This document shows, piece after piece, positions 1 through 8,261 of a stretch of DNA of 64,000 nucleotides; position 1 is the first letter of the stretch, and each line of letters begins with the position of its first letter. The stretch is from positions 1 through 64,000 of the forward strand of contig DATFPK010000049.1 in NCBI GenBank assembly GCA_035264885.1, written 5' to 3'. Under the pieces are notes generated by a model. It was not told where the DNA came from. It did no database searches and was given only the letters and a program-made list of their open reading frames with translations. The translations under genes and the position numbers were made by a program. The DNA is from DATFPK01 sp035264885. GTDB taxonomy: Bacteria > Actinomycetota > Thermoleophilia > Solirubrobacterales > 70-9.

Positions 1-335
1 AGGAGCAGGGCCGGCCGGCCGGCGTCGACCTCGGCCCGGGCGGCGTCCCAGGCGTCGTCCCGGTCCGGGAACGTCCGCAGGCGGATCGTCTCTCCGGTCA
101 GCTCCCGGAAGTTCTGTTCCAGCTGCGCGACCCGCCCGTTGAACCAGCGGGTCGGCGAGATCTCGGGTCTGGCGACGTAGTAGAAGCAGGCGCCGGCGCC
201 GAGCCCGAAGGCGAACTCCTCGCTGATCTCCACTCCGTGGAAGGCGAACAGGTTTCTGAGCGCGGTCGAGCCGCAGTGGTGACCGGACAGGTGCCGGTAG
301 CCGGGGACCATCACCTGGGAGGCAGCGGAGGACAT
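1..335 (-). CDS. BtrH N-terminal-type (peptidase-C39-like) protein, 5' part only
   Basis: This gene reads leftwards off the window edge, so only about 111 N-terminal residues are visible. They contain the run HHCGSTALRNLF followed by EEFAFGLGAGACFYY. This is the hallmark opening of the butirosin-biosynthesis BtrH N-terminal family (papain-like fold, Cys at the helix start), often paired with a DUF4872 C-terminal domain. In the family the domain acts as an acyltransferase or peptidase, and the substrate here is unknown. ATG at 335 follows the membrane-protein stop (353-355) by 17 bases, so the two are probably co-transcribed. The Cys-containing motif is seen; the function is inferred from the family. 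Confidence 0.72.
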   Translation of the reverse strand, partial: MSSAASQVMVPGYRHLSGHHCGSTALRNLFAFHGVEISEEFAFGLGAGACFYYVARPEISPTRWFNGRVAQLEQNFRELTGETIRLRTFPDRDDAWDAARAEVDAGRPALL

Positions 336-352
336 CGCGGTGATTCTGACGC

Positions 353-1420
353 TCAGCCCGAGCCGCGGAGGCGCAGGTACTCGGCGCGGTCGCGGAAGCT
401 CGCCCGCATCTCGCCTGTCAGCTCGTCGAGGAACTCTCGCCGGTAGAGCTCGTCGGTGAGCATCGAGATCGCGAAGTAGAGGCCGGTGAAGGCGGCGATT
501 GCACCGGAGACGCGGAGCAACTCCGAAGTGAGGATCGCCTCACGCCCGCCGATCTCGAAGCTGGCGAGGACGTCCCCGCCCGAGCCGACCCACTCGCGGA
601 GGATGTCGGCGTCGATCGCGAGCAGGCCGAAGGCGACGAAAAACACGCCGACGCTGAGGCTCACGAACAGCACCTGCAGCGCCTGGCTGACGAACAGCAC
701 GAGACCGACGTTCAGGCGCTGGCGTCGCCTCAGCGGCGGACCGGCCTCGCCGGCCTCGCGCTCCAGGCTCTTCACCTCGCCCGGCAGACGGGCGACCAGG
801 AAGATGGTGCCGAGGGCGACCAGGATCCCGCCGAGCACCGCCAGCGAGACGCCGTCGGCCTCGCTGAACACCTGCCACATCTCCGTCGTCAGGAAGAGGA
901 CGACGGCGAAGATCATCAGCAACGGCACCGCCTTCATCAGCAGTGCGAGCGACGAAGCGAGTTGGCGCAGCAGCCGCGAGAGCGTCCAGCGCAGGATCGA
1001 AACGAGGCCGAAGCCGACGATGGCGAGGATCAGGCCGAGCAGGAGCAGGTTGGCGGCGGAGGTGACGATCGCGCTTCGCCACTGACCGCCGAAGACGAGC
1101 GGCAGAAGCGCCGGCAGCAGAACGAACCCGGCAAGCTCCAGCCGGCCGACGGTCCCCGGGACCGAGCGGAAGGGCCGGCCGCGAAGCCGGTTTGCGGCGG
1201 CGATCCCGACCAGCAGGATGACCAGCCCGCCGAGGACCGCCCCGAGGTTCGCGACCAGCGTCCATTCGAGGTCGACTGCCCCGAGCATCTCGGCGATGAA
1301 GACGACGCCGAGGATCGGGACGGCGCGGTTGAAGATGTCCGTTGCGGGCGAGTAGTCCTCGATGAACAGCGGCAGGCCGGCGCGGCGGAACCTGGTCTCG
1401 TATTCGGCGGTCGCGGCCAC
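353..1420 (-). CDS. Polytopic membrane protein of unknown function
   Basis: A 355-residue protein with about eight hydrophobic segments. There is a soluble N-terminus (about 20 residues, ending near FIEDYSPATDIFNRA) and a charged loop near the middle after LVARLPGEVKSLERE. The C-terminal tail (about 40 residues) is rich in Arg, Glu and Asp. I recognise it only as a type of conserved actinobacterial integral membrane protein; no catalytic motif or transporter signature is visible. The start is placed at GTG 1420 because the open frame further upstream runs antisense through the lipid-kinase gene. That start lacks a clear ribosome site, so it is approximate. The gene is divergent from the lipid kinase and probably co-transcribed with the BtrH-like gene. 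Confidence 0.7.
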   Translation of the reverse strand: MAATAEYETRFRRAGLPLFIEDYSPATDIFNRAVPILGVVFIAEMLGAVDLEWTLVANLGAVLGGLVILLVGIAAANRLRGRPFRSVPGTVGRLELAGFVLLPALLPLVFGGQWRSAIVTSAANLLLLGLILAIVGFGLVSILRWTLSRLLRQLASSLALLMKAVPLLMIFAVVLFLTTEMWQVFSEADGVSLAVLGGILVALGTIFLVARLPGEVKSLEREAGEAGPPLRRRQRLNVGLVLFVSQALQVLFVSLSVGVFFVAFGLLAIDADILREWVGSGGDVLASFEIGGREAILTSELLRVSGAIAAFTGLYFAISMLTDELYRREFLDELTGEMRASFRDRAEYLRLRGSG

Positions 1421-1459
1421 GGCCGGATTCCAGCCACCGTCCCGGACGTTCCGCTCCCT

Positions 1460-1465
1460 TAGGGT
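1460..1465 (+). promoter_or_regulatory. -10 element (TAGGGT) of a leaderless transcript
   Basis: TAGGGT ends 6 bases before the GTG at 1472 and there is no Shine-Dalgarno sequence. Transcription would begin at or next to the start codon. This supports GTG 1472 as the true start. Confidence 0.6.
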
Positions 1466-1471
1466 GGAGCG

Positions 1472-2320
1472 GTGGCCGGCCCGCGCTCCCTTGTCCTGGT
1501 CGCGAATCCGCGCGCCGGGTCGGCCGAGCCGGACGGCGTCGAGGCGCGCCTGCGGGCCGGCGGCGCCGCCGTGAGGACGGTGCCGTTCGGTGAGGTCGGG
1601 CACGCCGATCTCGAGGGCGCCGACCGGGTGGTCGTCGCCGGGGGTGATGGCTCGATCGCCCCGGCCGCCGAGCTCGCCGGCAGGGCCGGGATCCCGGTCG
1701 CGGTGGTTCCGGCCGGCACCGCCAACGACTTCGCCCGTGCGCTGGGGATCCCCGACGACGCCGACGCGGCGTGCAGCCTGGCGCTGGAGGGAGAGCGCCT
1801 GGCGCGCCTGGAGCTCGGCCGGGTCGGCGAGCGCCCTTTCGTCAACGTCGCCAGCGCGGGCCTGCCTCCGATGGCGGCCCGGCGCGCCAGCGGGTTGAAG
1901 GCGGCGCTGGGCCCCTTCGCCTATGCCGTCGGCGCCCTTCGCGCCGGCCTGACCGCGAAGGCGCTCGACTGCCGCCTCAGCTGCGACGGGCGCGAGGTAC
2001 ACCATGGGCCGGCCTGGCAGGTGACGGTGGCCTGCAGCGGGGCGTTCGGCGGCGGGGCCTCGGTGGATGCCGACCCCGCCGACGGCAAACTCGACGCCGT
2101 CGCCATACCCGCCGGCTCGAGGCTTTCCCTGGCCTGGCGCGCCTTCGGGCTGCGCAGCGGCAGGGTCGAGCGGCAATCGGACGTGGAGAGCGCTCGCTGC
2201 CGGGAGGCTGTCCTCGAGGCGGACGCCGAGTTCTCGATGAACGTCGACGGCGAAGTCTGCCGGTTCGGCCCGGCCCGCTTCACGGTAGAGCCCGGCGCCT
2301 TCGAGCTCGTGATCCCCTGA
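1472..2320 (+). CDS. Diacylglycerol/lipid kinase family protein (DAGK catalytic domain)
   Basis: A 282-residue protein of the YegS/DgkB/BmrU class, which phosphorylates diacylglycerol or related lipids with ATP at the membrane. The nucleotide-binding glycine-rich motif appears as VVAGGDGSI near residue 53, followed by VVPAGTANDFARALG around residue 76, the usual PxGTxNDFA motif. The C-terminal beta-sandwich part ends with MNVDGEVCRFGP, typical of the family's last strands. The length fits the family. It starts with a leaderless GTG. A PAP2 phosphatase lies downstream beyond a decayed gene, so the neighbourhood looks like phospholipid turnover. The lipid substrate cannot be read from the sequence. 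Confidence 0.85.
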   Translation: MAGPRSLVLVANPRAGSAEPDGVEARLRAGGAAVRTVPFGEVGHADLEGADRVVVAGGDGSIAPAAELAGRAGIPVAVVPAGTANDFARALGIPDDADAACSLALEGERLARLELGRVGERPFVNVASAGLPPMAARRASGLKAALGPFAYAVGALRAGLTAKALDCRLSCDGREVHHGPAWQVTVACSGAFGGGASVDADPADGKLDAVAIPAGSRLSLAWRAFGLRSGRVERQSDVESARCREAVLEADAEFSMNVDGEVCRFGPARFTVEPGAFELVIP

Positions 2321-2371
2321 AGTCTCCGGTCCGGGTCACACGGGAGCCGGAGCTGCCGGCCTGGAAGATTC

Positions 2372-2663
2372 ATGCGCGCCGCCGAAGCGCTGACCGGGGC
2401 GCCGATCACCGAGGGCAATGACGCCGCTTCATCAGGCGCTGATCGACTGCGCCGGCCGCGGTACCCGGATCAGAACCGTCCTTTCAGCTCCACGACGAAG
2501 CCACTCTCTCGAGCCGGAGCGAGGAGATGGCACGGCTGCTGACCGCAAGCTTCGAGACCGACATCGGCCGGGCCGACCGGATCGAGCCAGGCCGTTTCGA
2601 GGCCCGCTCGCGCTTCACCGCGTCCGCGAGGCGGCGACGACGCTGGTCCGGCGCGAGGTCTGA
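2372..2663 (+). pseudogene. Decayed phospholipase-D / cardiolipin-synthase-like gene (fragments in three frames)
   Basis: Between the lipid kinase and the PAP2 gene lie three short stretches that read like N-terminal, middle and C-terminal pieces of one PLD-superfamily protein, each in a different frame. From 2372 there is RAAEALTGAPITEGN. From 2430 there is LHQALIDCAGRGTRIRTVLS. From 2527 there is ARLLTASFETDIGRADRIEP. The order matches a cardiolipin synthase, where the tail has a D-x-x-R-A-x-x-I pattern, but the HKD catalytic motifs are absent. I infer a gene reduced to about 290 bases by deletions and frameshifts. This is recognition by eye; an alternative is chance similarity in high-GC frames. 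Confidence 0.4.
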
Positions 2664-2669
2664 GACCCG

Positions 2670-2675
2670 TATCCT
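2670..2675 (+). promoter_or_regulatory. -10 element (TATCCT) before the PAP2 gene
   Basis: TATCCT followed by 7 bases and then ATG 2683. It favours the 2683 start over a longer in-frame opening at 2527 that would include the PLD-like relic. Confidence 0.5.
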
Positions 2676-2682
2676 GCCGCGG

Positions 2683-3390
2683 ATGCTCGGGCGGCTGAGA
2701 AGGCAGAAGCGCACCCGGCGCGCGCTCATCCTCGAGCGCGCCAACCGGCCGGTGGCGATCCTCGGCGACCTGGACCAGGCCGCCCTGCGCGTCCTGCGCA
2801 CCCGCTGGCACGGACGGTTCAGCGACGCCGTGATGAAGGGACTCGGGTTCTCGGGCGAGTACGGGGCGGTTTGGTTTGCGATCGGCGCCGCGGGAGCCGC
2901 CTCCGACCCCAGGCGCCGCTCCCGCTGGGCCGCGGCCGCGTTCGTCGCCCCCACCGCGGTCGTCCTCAACTTCGCGGTCAAGCGGACGATCGGACGCCAG
3001 CGGCCGGTGATCACCGACCACCCGCCGCTCGCGCGGGCGCCGAGCAAGCTCTCGTTCCCGTCCGCCCACGCAACTTCCTCCCTGGCGGGGGCCGGCGCCC
3101 TCGCTCGGGTGGCGCCGCGAGCGGGGCTGCCGCTGCATGTGCTGGCCGGGGCGATCTGCGTCGGGCGCCCCTATCTGGGCATGCACTACCCGTCCGACGT
3201 CCTCGCCGGCGCCGCGCTGGGCGCCGTGATCGGCCGGGTCGCCCCGCTGCCCCGGGAGCGGCGGGCCCCGGCTCCGATGGGGGACGGCGCCTCGCCGACC
3301 GGCTCCGACCGCGAGACCGAGCCGGCGAGAAGTGCTGACCTTGCGGCGGCGAGCGGGAGCCCAGGAACCGGTCGGAATTCGACCTCTTGA
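2683..3390 (+). CDS. PAP2-family phosphatase
   Basis: A 235-residue protein. The three PAP2 motifs are visible in order: KRTIGRQRP (KxxxxxxRP), PSAHATSS (PSGH, with Ala for Gly) and GRPYLGMHYPSDV (SRxxxxxHxxxD type, with Gly for Ser). The conserved Arg, His and Asp needed for the phospho-enzyme mechanism are all present. Family members dephosphorylate phosphatidate, undecaprenyl diphosphate or similar lipid phosphates. Hydrophobic segments flank the motifs, and the last 45 residues are a polar tail without family similarity. Start chosen at ATG 2683 from the TATCCT element 7 bases upstream. The stop overlaps the TTG start of ychF (TTGA), so the two are translationally coupled. Confidence 0.85.
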   Translation: MLGRLRRQKRTRRALILERANRPVAILGDLDQAALRVLRTRWHGRFSDAVMKGLGFSGEYGAVWFAIGAAGAASDPRRRSRWAAAAFVAPTAVVLNFAVKRTIGRQRPVITDHPPLARAPSKLSFPSAHATSSLAGAGALARVAPRAGLPLHVLAGAICVGRPYLGMHYPSDVLAGAALGAVIGRVAPLPRERRAPAPMGDGASPTGSDRETEPARSADLAAASGSPGTGRNSTS

Positions 3391-4460
3391 AGGTCGGGAT
3401 CGTTGGCCTGCCCAACGCGGGCAAGTCGACTCTGTTCAACGCGCTGACCAGGGGCGGCGCGCCGACCGGGGACTACCCGTTCACGACAATCGAGCCGAAC
3501 GTCGCCGTCGCCCGCGTTCCCGACCGGCGGCTCGACGCCGTCGCCGATGTCGCGGGGAGCTCTTCGCGGGTCCCGGAGACGATCGAGTTCCATGACATCG
3601 CCGGCCTCGTCAAGGGGGCCTCGGAAGGGGAGGGCCTCGGCAACCGCTTCCTCGCCGCGATCCGCGAGACCGATGCGATCTGCCATGTCGTCCGCGCGCA
3701 CGGCCACCCGGACGTCCCCCATCCCGACGGTCGGGTCGACCCGACCGCCGACATCGAGGTGATCGAGACCGAGCTGCTGCTGGCCGACTACGAGCAGGCG
3801 GAGCGACGGCTCGAGCGCCTTGTCAAGCAGGCCCGCTCCGGCGATCCGGCCGCGATTGCCGAGCGTGACTGGCTTGAGCGGGTTCGCGACGCTCTGGCCG
3901 CCGGCCGGCCGGTCCGCTCGGTCTCAGTCCCGCAGGCCGCGCCGAACGCGGCTCGCCTGCTCGGCGCGCTGACCTCGAAGCCGGTGCTCTACGTCGCCAA
4001 CGTCGACGAGGGGGGTGCCGAGGTACCGGACGTGATCGCTGCCCATGCCGAGGCCGCGGGAGCCCTCGCGGTCGCCGTCAGCGCCCGGATCGAGGGCGAG
4101 CTGGCCGAGCTGGACCCGGCCGAGGCCGCCGAGATGCGCGCCGAGCTCGGGATGTCCGAACCCGGCCTCGACCGCCTCGTGGCGGCGGCGTGGGAGTTGC
4201 TCGGTCTCCTCACCTTCTTCACCGCCGGCCGCGACAAGGAGGCGGTCGCCCGCAGCCTCGCCCGGGGGAGGACCGCCTGGGACGCAGCCGGCGCCATCCA
4301 CACCGAGATCCAGGAGGCCTTCGTCAAGGCCGAGGTGATCGGCTGGGAGGTGTTGGTCGAGGCGGGCGGATACACGCCGGCCCGGGACCAGGGACTGCTG
4401 CGGATCGAGGGCCGCGACTACGTCGTCCGCGACGGCGACGTGATCACGATCAAGACGTAG
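3387..4460 (+). CDS. ychF: Redox-regulated ATPase YchF (OBG family)
   Basis: A 357-residue P-loop NTPase. The Walker A motif GLPNAGKST is at residues 7-15, switch and G3 region DIAGLVKGAS is near 68-77, and the G4 position reads NVDE instead of NKxD. That substitution is the known reason YchF prefers ATP to GTP. The C-terminal TGS-like domain ends RDYVVRDGDVITIK, which is diagnostic. YchF/OLA1 proteins associate with ribosomes and modulate translation and stress responses. Length is normal for the family. The start is TTG overlapping the PAP2 stop by 4 bases. Confidence 0.97.
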   Translation: MKVGIVGLPNAGKSTLFNALTRGGAPTGDYPFTTIEPNVAVARVPDRRLDAVADVAGSSSRVPETIEFHDIAGLVKGASEGEGLGNRFLAAIRETDAICHVVRAHGHPDVPHPDGRVDPTADIEVIETELLLADYEQAERRLERLVKQARSGDPAAIAERDWLERVRDALAAGRPVRSVSVPQAAPNAARLLGALTSKPVLYVANVDEGGAEVPDVIAAHAEAAGALAVAVSARIEGELAELDPAEAAEMRAELGMSEPGLDRLVAAAWELLGLLTFFTAGRDKEAVARSLARGRTAWDAAGAIHTEIQEAFVKAEVIGWEVLVEAGGYTPARDQGLLRIEGRDYVVRDGDVITIKT

Positions 4461-4465
4461 GCGGA

Positions 4466-4471
4466 TAGGGT
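4466..4471 (+). promoter_or_regulatory. -10 element (TAGGGT) of a leaderless transcript
   Basis: TAGGGT lies 7 bases before GTG 4479, just past the ychF stop, giving the downstream gene its own start signal. Confidence 0.5.
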
Positions 4472-4478
4472 CGCGCCC

Positions 4479-5459
4479 GTGGATCACGGCGCAAGGTTCC
4501 CCAGGGTCCCGCTGAAGGCCGGGCACTACGAGAGCTTCTACGTCAAGGCCTGCCGGCCCGGCGGCGGCCAGGGCATCTGGATCCGCCACACGGTCCACAA
4601 GCGGCCGGGGGAGGAACCGAAGGGGTCGGTGTGGTTCACGTTCTTCGACGCGGCAGCGGAGGGCCCACGGGCGACGAAGGTCACGGTTCCGACCGGGCTC
4701 CTCTCAGCGCCGGAGGGGGCGTGGATCCGGGTGGAGAACGCTGAGATCGGCCCCGGGCGCGCCACCGGGATCGTCGCGACGGATGCCCTCGAGGCGCGCT
4801 GGGACCTGCGCTTCTCCGGCGACGACGAGCCGTGCCGCTACCTGCCGGCCGACTGGCTCTACGAGGCTCCCGTGCCGCGGACCAAGTTCGTCGCCCCCTA
4901 CCCGGACGCGCGGTTCGACGGGGCGCTCGAGATCGAGGGCGAGAAGGTCGCGCTCTCGGGATGGCCGGGCATGATCGGACACAACTGGGGATCCGAGCAC
5001 GCCGAACGGTGGGTCTGGCTCGAGGCCACGGGCCTGGAGGGGGACGCCTGGCTCGACGCCGGCGCGGCGCGGATCAGGGCCGGCCCCTGGACCACGCCAT
5101 GGATCCCGTCGGGGATGCTGAAGGTGGACGGGCAGCGCCACCGCCTCGGTGGCCCGCGGCGGATGCGCGCCGCCCGGATCGAGGAGTCGCCCACCGCGTG
5201 CGAGTTCGTACTGCCCGGCGACGGCGTCGTCGTCCGAGGCCGGGTCGCGGCGCCGGCCGAGCGGTTCGTCGGCTGGGTCTACGCGGACCCGAAGGGCCCC
5301 GAGCACCACACCGTCAACTGCTCGATCGCGGATATCGAGCTGACCGTCGAGACCGGTGGGCGGCGCCGGGAGCTTTCGCTGTCAGGCGGCGCGGCCTACG
5401 AATTCGGGATGCGCGAGACCGACCACGGCATTCCCGTCCAGCCCCATCCCGACGGGTAG
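4479..5459 (+). CDS. Tocopherol-cyclase / CrtC-like protein
   Basis: A 326-residue soluble protein resembling the tocopherol cyclase and hydroxyneurosporene-dehydratase (CrtC) beta-barrel family. Features are an early HYESFYVKA, a central GWPGMIGHNWGSEHAERWVW with the typical HNWG-E-H core, and repeated Trp/Tyr-rich strands. Bacterial members of this type are widespread and uncharacterised; a lipid or isoprenoid ligand is inferred. The GTG start has a leaderless -10 element 7 bases upstream. The 3' end overlaps the convergent SpoIID/LytB gene by 64 bases, an unusually long convergent overlap. Confidence 0.65.
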   Translation: MDHGARFPRVPLKAGHYESFYVKACRPGGGQGIWIRHTVHKRPGEEPKGSVWFTFFDAAAEGPRATKVTVPTGLLSAPEGAWIRVENAEIGPGRATGIVATDALEARWDLRFSGDDEPCRYLPADWLYEAPVPRTKFVAPYPDARFDGALEIEGEKVALSGWPGMIGHNWGSEHAERWVWLEATGLEGDAWLDAGAARIRAGPWTTPWIPSGMLKVDGQRHRLGGPRRMRAARIEESPTACEFVLPGDGVVVRGRVAAPAERFVGWVYADPKGPEHHTVNCSIADIELTVETGGRRRELSLSGGAAYEFGMRETDHGIPVQPHPDG

Positions 5460-6676
5460 CCGGCGGCGCCCGGGTACCCGGCGCCGGACCCGGTCAGGAC
5501 CTCGGCCGGCTTCGCCATCCGTCGGAACAGCGGCACCTCGGTGTGGCGGGTCAACCGGCCCGTCCTGACCTTGCGGAAGCTCATCCAGCGGTCGTACAGT
5601 CCGAGCGCGAACTGGAGGGTGTCGCCCCGGATCCGGGTCGAGCCGCCCGTCCCGACCAGGCGCGCGTAGTCGACCCGCGGCGAGTCGCCGCGCTGAATCA
5701 CGCGGATCTTCCGCAGCCGGCCCTTCACATAGGAGGCGAGCTGGGAGTTCATCTCGGCTCCCGAGAAGCGAAAGGCCCAGCGGTGCAGGGGCGAGTAGTA
5801 GTCGAAGGGGTCGTCGACGCTGCGCAGGTAGGGGACGTCGGGCGCTCCGAGGAAGCCGCTCTCGGTCTGCCCGCCGGAGGTCGAGAAGTAGAACGTCTGG
5901 GCGATCCGGCCGCGGTGGCGGACGACCATGTTGCGGGTCTCCCGGACCGCCCGGTTGGTCCGCTTCGTCTCGAGCCCGATTCCCCCGTAGGCCTGGCTGC
6001 GCGTGTCGGCGTAGAGGGTGAAGCCGTTGCAGTCGCCGCAGGCGGTGCTGAGGCCGTATGAGCGCGCGGCGATCGCCTGCGCCTTGAGCGTCGCCATCGG
6101 CCACGTGTAGGGAACCTCGTGGGGGACCACGCCCTTGACGTAGGAGTTGACGTCGAGCGCGTTGATCACGTTCAGCGAGCCGGGCGAGCTCTTCGTGGGC
6201 ACCACCTCGAGCGCGCCGCGGTACGCGCCCACGCCGCCGATCCGGACCCGTCCGCGGCCCTCCGCTCGCAGCTTGGCGCCGCACTTCTTCAGGAAGCGGC
6301 CGCTGCTGGTCCGCAGGCTGAGGAGGCCGCGTCCGCCGAGGCTCGCGCGGAACTGACCGGCGGGGTTGAGGTTCCTGCCGCAGGCCCGCCGCGCGCGCGT
6401 GAAGAAGACGTCGTCGGGGTCGATCCGCAGGAGGACCTTGACGAAGCGCGTCTCCCGCGTCCGCTCGATCGTCGTGCCCCGGAAGTAGTGGCGGAGGATC
6501 TGCCTGCTGCCCCTGCCCTTGACGCCGAAGCCGTAGGCGCCGTACTGGCTCATGCCGACGCCGTGGCCGTAGCCGCCACCCCTGACCACCCAGGTGACAG
6601 CGCCGGCGGGTGCGGCGAGCGCCGCGAGGGCGAGCGCGGCGGCGAGGGCGGCGATGATCGTCTTGGCGCGTCCCAT
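5396..6676 (-). CDS. Secreted SpoIID/LytB-domain protein
   Basis: A 426-residue protein with a Sec signal peptide (KTIIAALAAALALAALAAPAGA, cleavage near residue 26). The mature start GGGYGHGVGMSQYGAYG is the opening signature of the SpoIID/LytB family, and FYFSTSGGQTESG is a second family motif. SpoIID enzymes are lytic transglycosylases that cut glycan strands stripped of stem peptides, whereas LytB-type members enhance autolysins. In non-spore-forming actinobacteria the role is probably cell-wall remodelling. The start ATG 6676 has AGGA about 7 bases upstream. The last 64 coding bases overlap the tocopherol-cyclase-like gene on the other strand. Confidence 0.88.
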   Translation of the reverse strand: MGRAKTIIAALAAALALAALAAPAGAVTWVVRGGGYGHGVGMSQYGAYGFGVKGRGSRQILRHYFRGTTIERTRETRFVKVLLRIDPDDVFFTRARRACGRNLNPAGQFRASLGGRGLLSLRTSSGRFLKKCGAKLRAEGRGRVRIGGVGAYRGALEVVPTKSSPGSLNVINALDVNSYVKGVVPHEVPYTWPMATLKAQAIAARSYGLSTACGDCNGFTLYADTRSQAYGGIGLETKRTNRAVRETRNMVVRHRGRIAQTFYFSTSGGQTESGFLGAPDVPYLRSVDDPFDYYSPLHRWAFRFSGAEMNSQLASYVKGRLRKIRVIQRGDSPRVDYARLVGTGGSTRIRGDTLQFALGLYDRWMSFRKVRTGRLTRHTEVPLFRRMAKPAEVLTGSGAGYPGAAGYPSGWGWTGMPWSVSRIPNS

Positions 6677-6812
6677 GTTCGCTTCCTAACAGTGTTGGCG
6701 GCGGGTCGGTTGCGCCCCTGCTCGGGCCCCCGCCGTTGGGCGGCATCGTGCAAGAGGGCCGCTGGACTACCCTGAGAGCCGGAGCAGCAAGCCGAAGGAC
6801 TGGAGGAGAGCC

Positions 6813-8261
6813 GTGGCAACCGAGACCGTCCAAGCCACCGATCACAAGCTTCTCGTCGCCGGGGAATGGCTCGAGACCGGGGAGTGGAGCGAGGTCGAGA
6901 GCCCCTACGACGGCACGGTGGTCGGCCGCGTCGCGCAGGGCGACGGGGCGCTTGTCGACCGCGCCGTCAAGGCGGGGGTCGACGCGGCCGAGGCGGCCGA
7001 GTTCCCCCAGCACGAGCGGGCCGAGGCGCTCGACCGAGCCGCGCACCTGGTCAAGGAGCGAGTCGACGAGCTTGCCGTGGCGATCGCCGCCGAGGCCGGC
7101 AAGCCGCTGAAGACCGCGAAGCTCGAGGCCAGCCGCTGCGTCGACACCCTGACCTTCTCCGCGGTCGAGGCGCGCAAGCTGACTGGCGGCACCGTTCCCA
7201 TGGAGGCCTCCTCGGCGGGCGCCGGCAAGGCCGGCCTGATGATGCGCGTCCCCTATGGGGTCGTCGGCGCGATCAGCCCGTTCAACTTCCCGCTCAACCT
7301 CGTCGCCCACAAGCTCGGTCCCGCCCTCGCCGCCGGCAACGCGGTCGTCCTCAAGCCGGCCGGCCAGACGCCGATCTCGGCGCTCAACCTCGCCTCGATC
7401 CTTCAGGAGGCAGGGGTACCCGACGGCTGGCTGAGCGTGATCCCGGGGTCCGGGTCCACGGTCGGCGCCGCGATCGTCGAGCACGAGGGCACGCGCGCGA
7501 TCACGTTCACCGGCTCCTCCGAGGTCGGCTGGGGGATCCGCAGCGAAGTTCCCCACAAGAAGGTCAACCTGGAGCTCGGGTCGAACGCGCCGCTGGTCGT
7601 CAACGAGGACGGAGACTGGGAGACCGCTGCCGACAAGGCGAAGCTCCACGCCTTCTCCCACGCCGGGCAGAGCTGCATCTCGATCCAGCGGATCCTCGTC
7701 CACGAGGCGGTGGCCGACGACTTCGTCGCGCGGCTCAAGGAGAACACGGAGGCGCTTGCCGTCGGCGACCCCCTCGACGAGGAGACGGACGTCGGGCCGC
7801 TGATCTCGCCCGACGACCGCGACCGGGTCAAGGAGTGGGTCGACGAGGCGGTCGAGGCCGGCGCGCTGCTGGTCACAGGCGGCGAGCTGGTCGACGACGG
7901 CCGTTGCATGGCGCCGACCCTGCTCGAGGGGCCGCCCCGGGACGCCAAGGTCTGGCGTGAGGAGATCTTCGGCCCGGTCGCGACGATCGACCGCTTCTCC
8001 GACTTCGGGGAGGCACTGCGCCTCGCGAACGACTCGCGCTACGGCCTCCAGGCCGGGGTCTTCACCCGCGACATGGGTCGCGGCCTCGAGGCCGCGCGGA
8101 CGCTCGAGTTCGGCGGGGTGCTGATCAACGAGGTGCCGACCTTCCGGGCCGACCAGCAGCCCTACGGCGGCGTCAAGGACTCGGGCAACACCCGCGAGGG
8201 CCCGGCCTACGCGGTGCTCGAGCTGACCGAGGAGCGGTTCGTCACCCTCCAGGGCGGCTGA
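6813..8261 (+). CDS. NAD(P)-dependent aldehyde dehydrogenase
   Basis: A 482-residue ALDH-superfamily enzyme. Visible motifs are GAISPFNFPLN (substrate/cofactor entrance), FTGSSEVGW (nucleotide binding), LELGSNAP with the general-base Glu, and GQSCISIQR with the catalytic Cys288. It oxidises an aldehyde to a carboxylate; the aldehyde is not identifiable. GQSC and the overall pattern suggest the group containing non-phosphorylating GAPDH, lactaldehyde and sulfolactaldehyde-type enzymes. GTG 6813 is preceded by a strong GGAGGAG, and a possible -10 (TACCCT, about 6767) lies 40 bases upstream, so this gene is leadered. The 3' end overlaps the convergent receiver-like gene by 20 bases. Confidence 0.92.
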   Translation: MATETVQATDHKLLVAGEWLETGEWSEVESPYDGTVVGRVAQGDGALVDRAVKAGVDAAEAAEFPQHERAEALDRAAHLVKERVDELAVAIAAEAGKPLKTAKLEASRCVDTLTFSAVEARKLTGGTVPMEASSAGAGKAGLMMRVPYGVVGAISPFNFPLNLVAHKLGPALAAGNAVVLKPAGQTPISALNLASILQEAGVPDGWLSVIPGSGSTVGAAIVEHEGTRAITFTGSSEVGWGIRSEVPHKKVNLELGSNAPLVVNEDGDWETAADKAKLHAFSHAGQSCISIQRILVHEAVADDFVARLKENTEALAVGDPLDEETDVGPLISPDDRDRVKEWVDEAVEAGALLVTGGELVDDGRCMAPTLLEGPPRDAKVWREEIFGPVATIDRFSDFGEALRLANDSRYGLQAGVFTRDMGRGLEAARTLEFGGVLINEVPTFRADQQPYGGVKDSGNTREGPAYAVLELTEERFVTLQGG

